DNA of 17,971 nt, from contig JAITJP010000202.1 of assembly GCA_031278835.1 (NCBI GenBank), forward strand, positions 1 to 17,971, in the 5' to 3' direction. Below are positions 7,298 to 14,438 of this stretch, in pieces. Each line of letters starts with the position of its first letter. Position 1 is the first letter of the stretch. Under the pieces are notes generated by a model that worked only from the letters and a program-made list of their open reading frames with translations, searched no databases and was not told the DNA's origin. The position numbers and the translations under genes are program-made. The stretch is from Deltaproteobacteria bacterium (lineage in GTDB: Bacteria > Desulfobacterota > Desulfarculia > Adiutricales > Adiutricaceae).

Positions 7298-7323
7298 GAA
7301 TTTGGCCACCGAATTTGGCCACC
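7298..7323. repeat. 13-bp tandem repeat upstream of flgL
   Basis: GAATTTGGCCACC occurs twice, head to tail (7298-7310 and 7311-7323). Further GAATTT words at 7284 and 7327 extend a loose array with 13-16 bp spacing. It lies about 80-120 bp upstream of flgL on its coding strand. It could be an activator or repressor binding array, or a slippage duplication. Confidence 0.6.
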
Positions 7324-7474
7324 AGGGAATTTTTGGCTTTTTGTGGTTCCCTTTGAGTTAAAAAAAATTTAAGCCAGAAAATGGGCCTCAAAAAACCGGT
7401 TTTTGGGCTAAAAGGGGCCAAAGATTAAATAAAGTCCCCATAGTTAGTCTTTTTGTTACCTGGGAAGATATTTA

Positions 7475-7527
7475 TAAAACCATGGGTCATAAAACTTAAA
7501 TCCCTAAAACTATGGGCCAAAAAATTG
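7475..7527. repeat. Imperfect direct repeat in the flgK-flgL gap
   Basis: TAAAACCATGGGTCATAAAA at 7475 recurs as TAAAACTATGGGCCAAAAAA at 7505, with about 18 of 23 positions identical over the full unit. An inverted partial copy (CCCATAGTT) lies near 7438. No gene is seen in the 397-bp gap 7207-7603; it holds this repeat, the 13-bp tandem repeat and a hairpin next to flgK. No convincing promoter consensus for flgL was found. Confidence 0.45.
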
Positions 7528-7551
7528 TCCTTGAGTTTAAGGCCTGAGCCG

Positions 7552-7594
7552 CCTTTAAGCCCACTTTCGCCAAAGGTGAAAGGGGGGCTTAAGG
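7552..7594 (-). other. Long hairpin just downstream of flgK
   Basis: CTTTCGCC (7564-7571) pairs with GGTGAAAG (7575-7582) around AAA. The outer arms CCTTTAAGCCC (7552-7562) and GGGCTTAAGG (7585-7594) continue the stem with one bulge. It begins 10 nt after the flgK stop codon on the minus strand. No T tract follows directly, so it is more likely an mRNA 3'-end stabiliser or processing site than an intrinsic terminator. Confidence 0.5.
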
Positions 7595-7603
7595 GGCAGG
7601 GGC

Positions 7604-10153
7604 TTATTTCATGGCCAGGAGGGTTTCCATCATGGTGTCGATGGTGGAGATCATCTTGGCCGAGGCGTGGTACATGTATTGAAAACGCAGGATGTCGGCC
7701 AGTTCCTCGTCTAGGTTAACGCCGGCGATGGAGTCGAGGCGATTTTCTAGTTGGCTGTAAACGCCTTGGGTAAATTCATAGGTAACCGTGGCGCTTTGGG
7801 TTGAGGCCCCGATGTTTGAGTAAATGGTATTAAAGGCCGTGCCCAGGGTGGCCGAGGCAAGGTGGTAAAAGGAAAAACGCTTGTCTCGGGAGTCGGACAT
7901 ATTGAGGGCGTTGGTATTGTCGCCTTCGGCCATGAGGCCATTGGAATCAATGTGACCGGCGTTTATGTAAGAGCGGTTATCGATTAAGAGCTGGTTAACG
8001 CCCACGTTTGAGCCATTGTTGCCGGTTAGGATGTTATTGAGGCCCAAAACGGCCAGGGCCCCCGAGGAGTCTCCGGCGTAACCAAACTGGACCCCGTCGT
8101 CGGCAATCAGGCGAATGGTGTCTTTGCCGTGCAGATCGGTGATTCTTTCAACCCGTAGGCCTTTGATACCAGTATCAAAGGTGTCCCCGATTTGTTTAAG
8201 AATGTCTTCGATCTTGTCGTCGGGGTTAACGGTGACTTGGGTAAACTCGGGCTCCTGGCCGTTGGCGTAAGTTACGATGGTAAAGTAGCCGCTGCGGTCC
8301 AGGAAAGTCTTGTCCAGGGCCTCGACTAGGCCCAGGCCGCTTTCTTCGGCCGGGGTTTGGGCGCTCACTAGGGTTCTGGCCGTGACGTGGGAGTTGACGG
8401 CGGCCACGATGTCTCCGGCCGTGGTGGTGATTTGGCCGTTTTGATCGGTGGCCAGGTTAATACGGATATTTTGGGAGCCGTCGCTGGCCTCGTAGACTTG
8501 GATGGACAGGGCTTGATTGACCGCGGCCGGATCGTAGTATTCTATGGAGACCTTTTCCCCGGCCTCACCTTTGCTGACCGCGGTAAAAAGAACATCGTTA
8601 TTGGTGTGTTTGAAGGAAGTTTTAAGTTCAGCCACTTCTTTGCCGTAGCTTAGATGGCTGCCTTGGGGCGTGGTGTATTTTAGGCTACGGTCTAGGGAAA
8701 GGTAGGAGCCGGCCGGGTAGGGGTAGACCTGGCCATCCAAGGCGATCTTGCCGGTGTCCGATTGGTTCATAACCCCTTCGGCGGAAATAAAATCGCCGAT
8801 CTTCCAGCCCGAGGTCCGGGGCGGCAGAAAGTTGGTGCCTTCGGTGGGGCTATCGGAGCGCTCGGAATTTATGTAATCGCACAGTTCTCTGGCCGTAACG
8901 GTGACGTTACCGTTGGAATCTCGAGGCAGAACAATGGTAATTTCCCATTTCATGCGATCGGGATCGTCATTAAATTTGACCGTGGAGGTAATTTCCGAGG
9001 TCACCCCGGTGGCTTTTTCAAAACGAACCTCGATATTTTCAGGATCGGTAAAATAATCGTCATAGGGCTCCAGGGAGGCTAGGTGCGGCACCAGGGAACT
9101 AATCCTGATGTCATTGTCGTCTCCGGGAAAGCTTATTTCGACCGAGGCTAGGTTAGAGATCTGGGTGGTGGCCACGGCTTCGCTATAAAGGGCCTCCCCG
9201 GCCCCTTGGGCGTGCTGGTCGTTTATGTTAAATATCAAGCCGTCCACGAAGGAATCGTATTGTTTGTAATACTCGGTTAAGACGCTTTCCCTAAACTCGA
9301 TATAGCCGCCAATGGCCCCCTCGACGATACTGCCGGTAATGTCCTCCATCCAGTACTGGTTATGACTGGTGTGGATGGAGACGTCGCCAGAGCTGTCGGT
9401 ATTGGCCACCAGGGGGAAGGCTTTGTTTTTTAAGACCAAGGGAATGCCGGCCTTGGAGGTGATGGTCCACTGGCCGTCATGGGGATCTTCGTAATACTCG
9501 ATATTCATGTATTCGGCCAAACGCCGGGTCAGTTCTTCACGGGTGTCTCTTAGATCATTGGCTTGCCGGTTTAAGGTCGGGTCCTCGTAGGCGGTAATTT
9601 GCTCGTTTAGGGAGGCCAGTTCGCTTAGAAGTTTATTTACTTCCACTACCCCGTCGGCGATCCTTTTGTTGGTATCGGTCCTCAGGGCGTCCATTTCGGC
9701 TCGCCTAAGTTTAAGCTGTTCGGCCAGTGCTTGAGTGTATTCAATTAGTTCTTCTCTGTAGGGCTTATTTGAGGCCTCGTCGGCCAGCTGCGAAAAACTA
9801 TTGAAAAAATTGTTCATGGCCTGGTTTATGCCATTGCCATTACTCTCGTTAAAGAAAAGTTCCAGGTTATCCAAAGAACTTTTCATGGTCAGGTCATGGC
9901 CCAGGGTTGAGCCGGTCATGATGACCGATCTGGTTAAAAACTGGTCATTGTAGCGGATGATGTTGTTGGCGTCCACGCCCAAGCCTATCTGACCCCAGGA
10001 GCCGTTCATGGTGGGTAGGGTGGCCAAATTTATCCGCTGCCTGGAATAGCCGGCCGTGTTGACGTTGGCGATATTGTTACTGGCCACCTCCATGGCCGCC
10101 TGAGACATGCGCATGCCGGTCAAGGCCACGTACATAGCCGAGGAGACGCTCAT
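7604..10153 (-). CDS. flgK: Flagellar hook-associated protein 1 FlgK, enlarged
   Basis: FlgK (HAP1) forms the first junction layer on the hook. The N-terminus has the rod/hook signature ASNNIANVNTAGYSRQR (24-40), and the helical coil region runs to about 310. The C-terminus (about 755-849) is the typical helical tail with VNLDEELADILRFQYMYHASAKMI. At 849 aa it is about 300 residues longer than the enteric protein (547 aa). The extra part holds two copies of the module also found in FlgL (about 345-435 and 515-615) and a flagellin hook-IN-like segment (about 625-712). The start is well set: AGGAGG lies 7 nt before the ATG, inside the 3' end of flgN, and only 1 nt separates the two genes, implying translational coupling with its chaperone. 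One cysteine (425) is present. Confidence 0.95.
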   Translation of the reverse strand: MSVSSAMYVALTGMRMSQAAMEVASNNIANVNTAGYSRQRINLATLPTMNGSWGQIGLGVDANNIIRYNDQFLTRSVIMTGSTLGHDLTMKSSLDNLELFFNESNGNGINQAMNNFFNSFSQLADEASNKPYREELIEYTQALAEQLKLRRAEMDALRTDTNKRIADGVVEVNKLLSELASLNEQITAYEDPTLNRQANDLRDTREELTRRLAEYMNIEYYEDPHDGQWTITSKAGIPLVLKNKAFPLVANTDSSGDVSIHTSHNQYWMEDITGSIVEGAIGGYIEFRESVLTEYYKQYDSFVDGLIFNINDQHAQGAGEALYSEAVATTQISNLASVEISFPGDDNDIRISSLVPHLASLEPYDDYFTDPENIEVRFEKATGVTSEITSTVKFNDDPDRMKWEITIVLPRDSNGNVTVTARELCDYINSERSDSPTEGTNFLPPRTSGWKIGDFISAEGVMNQSDTGKIALDGQVYPYPAGSYLSLDRSLKYTTPQGSHLSYGKEVAELKTSFKHTNNDVLFTAVSKGEAGEKVSIEYYDPAAVNQALSIQVYEASDGSQNIRINLATDQNGQITTTAGDIVAAVNSHVTARTLVSAQTPAEESGLGLVEALDKTFLDRSGYFTIVTYANGQEPEFTQVTVNPDDKIEDILKQIGDTFDTGIKGLRVERITDLHGKDTIRLIADDGVQFGYAGDSSGALAVLGLNNILTGNNGSNVGVNQLLIDNRSYINAGHIDSNGLMAEGDNTNALNMSDSRDKRFSFYHLASATLGTAFNTIYSNIGASTQSATVTYEFTQGVYSQLENRLDSIAGVNLDEELADILRFQYMYHASAKMISTIDTMMETLLAMK
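8309..8611 (-). repeat. FlgK copy of the module shared with FlgL
   Basis: FlgK residues 515-615 read NNDVLFTA, GEKVSIEYYDP, IRINLATDQNGQITTTAGDIV and LVSAQ, in the same order as FlgL residues 645-745 (ANDIVLTA, GDDLRLEYKAP, ICVNLATNAQGQITTTADDIV, LVTAS). A weaker second FlgK copy lies at residues 345-435 (nt 8849-9121), with GDDNDIRI and a WEITIVLPRDSNGNVTVTA segment. Confidence 0.75.
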
Positions 10154-10154
10154 G

Positions 10155-10670
10155 CTAGACCTCCTTGGAAAGCTTGGTCGGTAAGGCCTTTTTGAGGCTC
10201 TTGTCTTTCTTGCCGTCTTTACGGTAGCCGTCGGCCTTGATTTGATCGGCCCCGGTCAAAACGTTTAGTGACTCATTGATAAGCCCCAGGGAGTAATCGA
10301 TGAAATGGCGATTGGCCTCGTTTTCCATGGAGATGACGTTTTTTAGCCGGGCCAGCTTAATGGCCCCGTCGTTTAAGCGATTGTCGTAGGGCTTGGGGCA
10401 AAGGGCGGCCAGCTCGGCCAGGGTCGGGCTGGGCTGCTCGGGTAAACCCAGCATTAAACTGGCTTGATCGACGTACTCGGTCAGCCGCTGAATGCTCTCG
10501 GTAATGCCCGTGGCCACCTGTTCTTTGCTTTGGCTAATCCTAAGTAAGCCGTCCAAATCAAGCCCAAAAAGGCAATGCCTTTCCTGGTTTAGAAAGTCAA
10601 TGAGCTTTTGGTAGCGATCCAAATGGATGTCTAATTGGTTGGCTAAGTTTTCGATGATGGTTAGGTCCAT
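10155..10670 (-). CDS. flgN: Flagellar export chaperone FlgN
   Basis: The 171-aa product is mainly helical, with heptad-like leucine spacing (LANQLDIHLDRYQKLIDFLNQ, then RISQSKEQVATGITESIQRL) and a lysine-rich tail. This fits FlgN, the cytosolic chaperone that guides FlgK and FlgL to the export gate. Identification rests strongly on position immediately before flgK. The ATG at 10670 is preferred; a TTG at 10706 would add 12 residues, but AAGG lies close before the ATG. The last bases of the gene contain the flgK ribosome binding site. A 315-bp gene-free gap separates it from flgJ. Confidence 0.85.
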   Translation of the reverse strand: MDLTIIENLANQLDIHLDRYQKLIDFLNQERHCLFGLDLDGLLRISQSKEQVATGITESIQRLTEYVDQASLMLGLPEQPSPTLAELAALCPKPYDNRLNDGAIKLARLKNVISMENEANRHFIDYSLGLINESLNVLTGADQIKADGYRKDGKKDKSLKKALPTKLSKEV

Positions 10671-10985
10671 GGGGTGACCTTTTCCTTTCGGCCCTAATCG
10701 GCCCAAATGCCTTTGGCCAATTAAGGCCCAATCGCTTTTTTTTATCTGGTCTAGCCGCTAGGCCCCACCTTGGGCCCGGAACTTAATTTTTTGTCCCCAC
10801 TGGGTCAAAAAAAAGTCATTTTTGAAAAAGCCCATTTTAAGCCCTCTGAGCCCCTCCGGAGAGCTCCCAGGACTAGTTGGACCATTTTGGTCGCCCCGGG
10901 CCGCCTAGGGGCAAATCTGACCGTTTACGGGGCCTTTTTCGAAGGGGTCACTGGTCAGAAAATTGGCCTAAGCCGGAGGCCCTCA
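10671..10985 (-). other. Gene-free gap between flgJ and flgN
   Basis: All three minus-strand frames are broken by stops, and no FlgM-like (anti-sigma-28) protein is encoded, although flgM often lies here in related clusters. The gap holds several A/T runs and short inverted repeats such as GACCA-TTT-TGGTC near 10880. No sigma-54 or sigma-28 consensus was found for flgN. No clear terminator is seen either, so flgN may be read through from flgJ. Confidence 0.55.
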
Positions 10986-11750
10986 CTATTGGGGCTGACC
11001 GCTCTGGCCCCGGACGCCCAGTTTGGGGCCGGCCTTGGGCATCTGGCTGGGGGCCAGGCGCTGTTTCCAGTGGGGGCCCATGACTTCACCGTGGGCGGCC
11101 AGGGCCTCACCCAGACCTTCTTGGGCGGCCACTTGGTTGACGATGGTCTGGGAGAGGCCCAAACCACCGGCCTCGGTTAAGGCGGCCGTGAAGGGTTTTT
11201 CGGCGATTTCACTATAAGTTTCGCCGCCGGGGGTTTTTACGAAGGGCGATTGGCGCATGCTTTTGATCATCTCGGCGATTAAAAAGCCCTCGTATTCCTC
11301 GGCCGATTCCTTAATTTGCTTAAGCTTACTGATCTTTTGTTCTTCGCTTAGATTTTTTACTTTGCCCGAGGCGTCGGCCAGCTTGCCATTGTCCAGAGGC
11401 CGGTAGCGGCGGCCGTAAGCCCCCTCGGGCAGCTCATCAATAAGTTTGGCTATAGTTCCGCTCGAAGCATCCCTAAGGCTAAGGCCTACGGGGCTTTCGG
11501 AGGATTCCGCCGGGGCCGCCGAGTCCGCCGCGGCCTCCGGGGCCGCTTGAGTGCCGATATTAACCCCTTTTTTAAAATCCTCGACCGAAAAAACCAGGCT
11601 TTGTTTGGGGGCGGCGGCCGAGCTTGAGCTGACCCGGCTGGCTGGGTTTTTCAGGTAATTGGTTTTGGGGAGCTGCTTTTGGGCTTTTTGGGCCTCAAAA
11701 AGTTCCTTAGGTACCGAGTAACCGGGTATTTCGTAAACTGATCCGCTCAT
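10986..11750 (-). CDS. flgJ: Rod-binding protein, FlgJ N-terminal domain type
   Basis: The 254-aa product has the FlgJ rod-binding domain at about 148-208: EEYEGFLIAEMIKSMRQSPF, a GGETYSEI loop, and GGLGLSQTIVNQV. This region caps or scaffolds the growing rod in the periplasm. The muramidase domain of enteric FlgJ is absent, as in many deltaproteobacteria, so peptidoglycan must be opened by another enzyme. Residues 40-95 are a low-complexity Ala/Ser/Glu linker. The gene starts 7 nt after the flgI stop codon, so the two are co-transcribed. A strong ribosome binding site is not seen, which suggests coupling to flgI translation. Confidence 0.87.
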   Translation of the reverse strand: MSGSVYEIPGYSVPKELFEAQKAQKQLPKTNYLKNPASRVSSSSAAAPKQSLVFSVEDFKKGVNIGTQAAPEAAADSAAPAESSESPVGLSLRDASSGTIAKLIDELPEGAYGRRYRPLDNGKLADASGKVKNLSEEQKISKLKQIKESAEEYEGFLIAEMIKSMRQSPFVKTPGGETYSEIAEKPFTAALTEAGGLGLSQTIVNQVAAQEGLGEALAAHGEVMGPHWKQRLAPSQMPKAGPKLGVRGQSGQPQ

Positions 11751-11757
11751 GATGGGC

Positions 11758-12888
11758 TTAGATAATCTCCAGCTCGCCGTGCAGGGCCCCGGCCGCTTGG
11801 ATTAGCTGAAAAATGGTAATGAGGTCTCTGGGGGTAACCCCGATGGCGTTTAGGGCTTTAACCACGTCATTGATGTTGGTGGAGCGCTCAATCAAAAGCA
11901 GATTGTCGGCCCCTTCCTCGACGTTTACGTCCGTTTCCGGGGTCACCACCGTCTCCCCGGGCGAGAAGGGGTCGGGTTGGCTGACGTTTTGGCCTTCCCG
12001 GATTTGGATGGACAGGTTGCCGTGGGCCACGGCCACGGTCGAGAGTTTGACGTTTTCGCCAACCACCACCGATCCGGTCCGTTCATTTATGATGACCTTA
12101 CCGATGGAGTCGGGTTCCACGGCCACGTTTTCCAGTTCGGCCACCATCACGGCTAAGTTTTCCCGATAATTCATAGGAACGCTTAGTTCCACCGTGGCCG
12201 CGTCCATGGGCCGGGCCCCGGCCCCGGGCAAAACTTCGTTTATGGATTCGGCCACCCGGGAGGCCGTGGTAAAGTCAGGCGAGTGTAGCTTAACGGTCAT
12301 GGTTTCTTTGCCTTGCCACCTGATGGGCACTTCCCTTTCCACCGTGCCGCCCTGAACGATCCGGCCCACGGTGGGATGGTTTCTCTGAACCGTGGCCGCC
12401 TGACCGGCGATGGCAAAACCGCCCACCGACAGGGGCCCCTGGGCAATGGAATAGATCTGATCGTCTAAGCCCCGTAAGGCCGTCAGTAACAGGGTGCCGC
12501 CCTGAAGACTGGTGGCGTCACCTAAGCTGGAAACCAAGACGTCAATCCTGGTGCCTGGTTTGACAAAAGCCGGCAGATCGGCCGTGACCATGACGGCGGC
12601 CACGTTTTTGACCTTAAGGGCCGTGGGGGCCACGGTCACGTCCATGCGCTTTAAGAGGTTAGACAAGCTCTGACGAGTAAAGCCGGTTTGGTCCTTGTCC
12701 CCGGTGCCGTTTAAGCCAACCACCAGCCCGTAACCGGTAATCTGGTTAACCCTGACCCCTTCGAAGGTGGCCAGTTCCTTAAGCCTGATGGCCCAAGCCT
12801 GGCCGGGCCATAAGGCTAAAAAGCCGCCGGTCAATAGCCCCAAAAGGGCCAGCCTGACCATAGGGCCAAAAAAACCTTTAAAACTCAT
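11758..12888 (-). CDS. flgI: Flagellar P-ring protein FlgI
   Basis: FlgI forms the P-ring bushing around the rod in the peptidoglycan layer. The mature part opens IRLKELATFEGVRVNQITGY, followed by GLVVGLNGTGD, and ends ALNAIGVTPRDLITIFQLIQ then AAGALHGELEI, both hallmark segments. From the ATG at 12888 the protein is 376 aa with a signal peptide cleaved after AWA (residue 33), close to the family size. The frame stays open to an ATG at 12990, but that would put 34 residues ahead of the signal peptide and overlap the upstream gene. The ATG at 12861 is another option. The ribosome binding site is weak at each (GGGG 9 nt before 12888). flgA, the usual P-ring chaperone gene, is not nearby. Confidence 0.95.
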   Translation of the reverse strand: MSFKGFFGPMVRLALLGLLTGGFLALWPGQAWAIRLKELATFEGVRVNQITGYGLVVGLNGTGDKDQTGFTRQSLSNLLKRMDVTVAPTALKVKNVAAVMVTADLPAFVKPGTRIDVLVSSLGDATSLQGGTLLLTALRGLDDQIYSIAQGPLSVGGFAIAGQAATVQRNHPTVGRIVQGGTVEREVPIRWQGKETMTVKLHSPDFTTASRVAESINEVLPGAGARPMDAATVELSVPMNYRENLAVMVAELENVAVEPDSIGKVIINERTGSVVVGENVKLSTVAVAHGNLSIQIREGQNVSQPDPFSPGETVVTPETDVNVEEGADNLLLIERSTNINDVVKALNAIGVTPRDLITIFQLIQAAGALHGELEII

Positions 12889-12958
12889 CTCAGCCAACCC
12901 CGCTTGGTCAATTCCATTTTTTTCCATTTTTTTAAAAAAAGGCCGCCAGGCTGGCCGT

Positions 12959-13201
12959 TTAGTTAAGGGCCCCTTGGCCATTAAGTTCATCTAGGGCCTC
13001 AGAGCCTTCCAGTTCCGGGCACTTGGCCTGGCGCTCCGAAGCCATTTCCTCAAAGGCCTTGGGCTCGAGCTGACTTTGATCCCGGGCCGGGAAGGTTAGG
13101 AACTGGAGTAAAATTAAGCTTAAGATCATCAGTAAGATTAGCTTAAAACCAGGTTTGACGGTGACAGTTGGCTTTTGGCCAAAGGAATATTTTGATTTCA
13201 T
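12959..13201 (-). CDS. Small single-helix membrane protein between flgH and flgI
   Basis: The 80-aa product is unrecognised. A basic N-terminus (MKSKYSFGQK...KPGFK) precedes one transmembrane helix at about residues 20-37, then an acidic tail of about 40 residues rich in Glu and Ala with one cysteine. GAGGA lies about 7 nt before the ATG, which supports real translation. It is co-directional, 50 bp after flgH and just before flgI, so it shares the ring operon. It is too small and unlike FlgA. A role in ring assembly or membrane anchoring is a guess from position only. Confidence 0.7.
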   Translation of the reverse strand: MKSKYSFGQKPTVTVKPGFKLILLMILSLILLQFLTFPARDQSQLEPKAFEEMASERQAKCPELEGSEALDELNGQGALN

Positions 13202-13251
13202 TTTTATTTCCTCTTTGAAATATGAATGATTTTTTATGTAAAAAAGTGAAA

Positions 13252-14019
13252 TTAGAAAGGCCAGATCTTGTCTAGGGCCCTAGTTAACCAGCCTTCGCGC
13301 TGCTTACTGCTGATATCGCCTTTGCCGGTATACTCGATGCGGGCGTCGGCCAAATAAGTCGATAAAATGGAATTGTCGGTGGCAACGTCGGCTGGTCTAA
13401 CCACCCCTTGGACGGTTATGTATTGCTTTTCATTATTGACCATGATTTCCTGGGAACCCCTGACCACCAAATTGTCATTAGGCAGGACCTGGATAATACG
13501 GGCCGAGATCTTGGCCGTGATGTTTTCGTTTCTGGCCGTGGAGCCGCTGGCCGAAAACTGGCTACTGGAGCTGCCGCCAATGCCCTGGGTGATGTCCAGG
13601 CCCAAGGGTTTGGGCAATCTGGTCTCCAAACCAAAGAGATTGTCCACCGAGGCGTTCAAAGAACTTGACCTACCGGTACTGGTATTGGCCTGCTTGGTGG
13701 CCCGGCTAGTCTCGACGATATTTATGGTAATGATGTCGCCAACCCTTCTGGCCTTGACGTCGGCGAAAAAGTCTGGCCGGGAATCTTCGCTAAAAAGCGA
13801 GCCCTCGGTCTTTAAGGCCGGGTTGGGATAGGTCTGAACCGGGGGATTTAATAAAGCCGCTTCTTGGTTATTTAAGCTGGAGGGCTGATTAAGCTTAGGG
13901 CCGCAGCCAACCAAAAACAAAACCACCAGGCTCACCAGGCTCACCAGGCTCACCATGGAGACCAGGGTGACCAGGCTGGGGCGGCTTTCTAGGGAAAAAT
14001 TCTCACTTGGGCTTTTCAT
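13252..14019 (-). CDS. flgH: Flagellar L-ring lipoprotein FlgH
   Basis: FlgH forms the L-ring in the outer membrane. The lipobox LVGC follows a hydrophobic signal segment, so it is a lipoprotein. Typical segments are SLFSEDSRPDFFADVKARRV, GDIITINIVETS, and the C-terminal VRPADVATDNSI, LADARIEYTGKG and WLTRALDKIWPF. The ATG at 14019 (255 aa) is chosen because GAGGAG lies 7 nt upstream. The open frame reaches an ATG at 14130, but that lies within or upstream of the sigma-54 promoter at 14114-14129 and would bury the signal peptide. The signal segment contains SLV repeated in tandem, encoded by a 9-bp DNA repeat. It is first in the minus-strand operon. Confidence 0.95.
   Translation of the reverse strand: MKSPSENFSLESRPSLVTLVSMVSLVSLVSLVVLFLVGCGPKLNQPSSLNNQEAALLNPPVQTYPNPALKTEGSLFSEDSRPDFFADVKARRVGDIITINIVETSRATKQANTSTGRSSSLNASVDNLFGLETRLPKPLGLDITQGIGGSSSSQFSASGSTARNENITAKISARIIQVLPNDNLVVRGSQEIMVNNEKQYITVQGVVRPADVATDNSILSTYLADARIEYTGKGDISSKQREGWLTRALDKIWPF
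13931..13954 (-). repeat. 9-bp tandem repeat in the flgH signal sequence
   Basis: CTCACCAGG occurs at 13931-13939 and 13940-13948, with partial copies on both sides (ACCACCAGG, CTCACCATGG). It encodes SLV repeats within the FlgH signal peptide. Unit changes would keep the frame and alter only the length of the hydrophobic core. Confidence 0.8.
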
Positions 14020-14113
14020 CGTCTTTCTCCTCATAAGGGACCGGCCCCAAAAGCAATTTTTAGCCCCCATTAGCCATCTCGGGGCCTCGGGCTCGGTCGT
14101 CCGCCCATGACAA

Positions 14114-14129
14114 TGCAATCCCCATGCCA
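14114..14129 (-). promoter_or_regulatory. Sigma-54 promoter of the flgH operon
   Basis: On the minus strand the sequence reads TGGCATG-GGGA-TTGCA, against the sigma-54 consensus TGGCACG-N4-TTGCW, one mismatch outside the essential GG and GC pairs. Transcription would start near 14103, about 84 nt before the flgH ATG at 14019. It needs an enhancer-binding activator of the NtrC/FleQ/FlrC type. Confidence 0.72.
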
Positions 14130-14230
14130 ATCTTTAGCATCCCGTTGGGCTTAAGTTCCCTAGCCACTTGAGCTTTGAGCCTTTTTGCCCCCAGGAAAAA
14201 TTTTCCCATTGCCCGGGCCTAAAAAAAAGC

Positions 14231-14256
14231 CCGGCCAAGCTCGCCGGCCAAGCTCG
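14231..14256. promoter_or_regulatory. 13-bp tandem repeat between divergent sigma-54 promoters; candidate activator site
   Basis: CCGGCCAAGCTCG occurs twice, head to tail (14231-14243 and 14244-14256). It lies roughly 75-100 bp upstream of the fliK promoter and 100-130 bp upstream of the flgH promoter, the usual distance for sigma-54 activator sites. A GGAAAAATTTTCC odd palindrome at 14194-14206 is a second candidate. The repeat is certain; its role is inferred from position. Confidence 0.45.
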
Positions 14257-14331
14257 AAAAGCCCCAATCCCAGCCCCCTGGCTCAAAATCGCCCACTTAA
14301 ATAGACCCGCGCTGGCCCCAATGGAGCACCT

Positions 14332-14347
14332 TGGCACGTGGGTTGCT
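14332..14347 (+). promoter_or_regulatory. Sigma-54 promoter of the fliK-flgD-flgE operon
   Basis: TGGCACG-TGGG-TTGCT matches the sigma-54 consensus TGGCACG-N4-TTGCW exactly, including GG at -24 and GC at -12. Transcription would start near 14357, giving a leader of about 80 nt to the fliK ATG at 14439. Class II/III hook genes are sigma-54 dependent in many polarly flagellated bacteria. Confidence 0.88.
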
Positions 14348-14365
14348 ATAGGCCTTTCAGGAATT

Positions 14366-14391
14366 CCCTTTTTGACCTAGCCCAAAAAGGG
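14366..14391 (+). other. Hairpin in the fliK 5' leader
   Basis: CCCTTTTTG (14366-14374) pairs perfectly with CAAAAAGGG (14383-14391) around an 8-nt loop. It begins about 10 nt after the predicted transcription start and ends 47 nt before the fliK start. No T tract follows, so it is likely a 5'-end stabilising stem or a regulatory target. Confidence 0.5.
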
Positions 14392-14438
14392 AGCCAGACC
14401 AAAAGGCCCCTTTAAAAGGTCCATTTTTGAGGAAGAAC

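Noticed and set aside
7383..7409. AAAAACCGGTTTTT palindrome in the flgK-flgL gap as a terminator
   Set aside because: The GC core is only four bases and the T's are inside the stem, not after it; too weak to call.
10770..11180. Plus-strand open frame across the flgJ-flgN gap and the end of flgJ
   Set aside because: More than half lies opposite flgJ, the start has no ribosome binding site, and the protein resembles no family; not annotated despite covering the gap.
11813..12169. 118-codon open frame antisense to flgI
   Set aside because: Ser/Thr-rich shadow of the strongly conserved FlgI C-terminal half.
13367..13831. 154-codon open frame antisense to flgH
   Set aside because: It lies opposite conserved FlgH segments and has no family features; a shadow of flgH.
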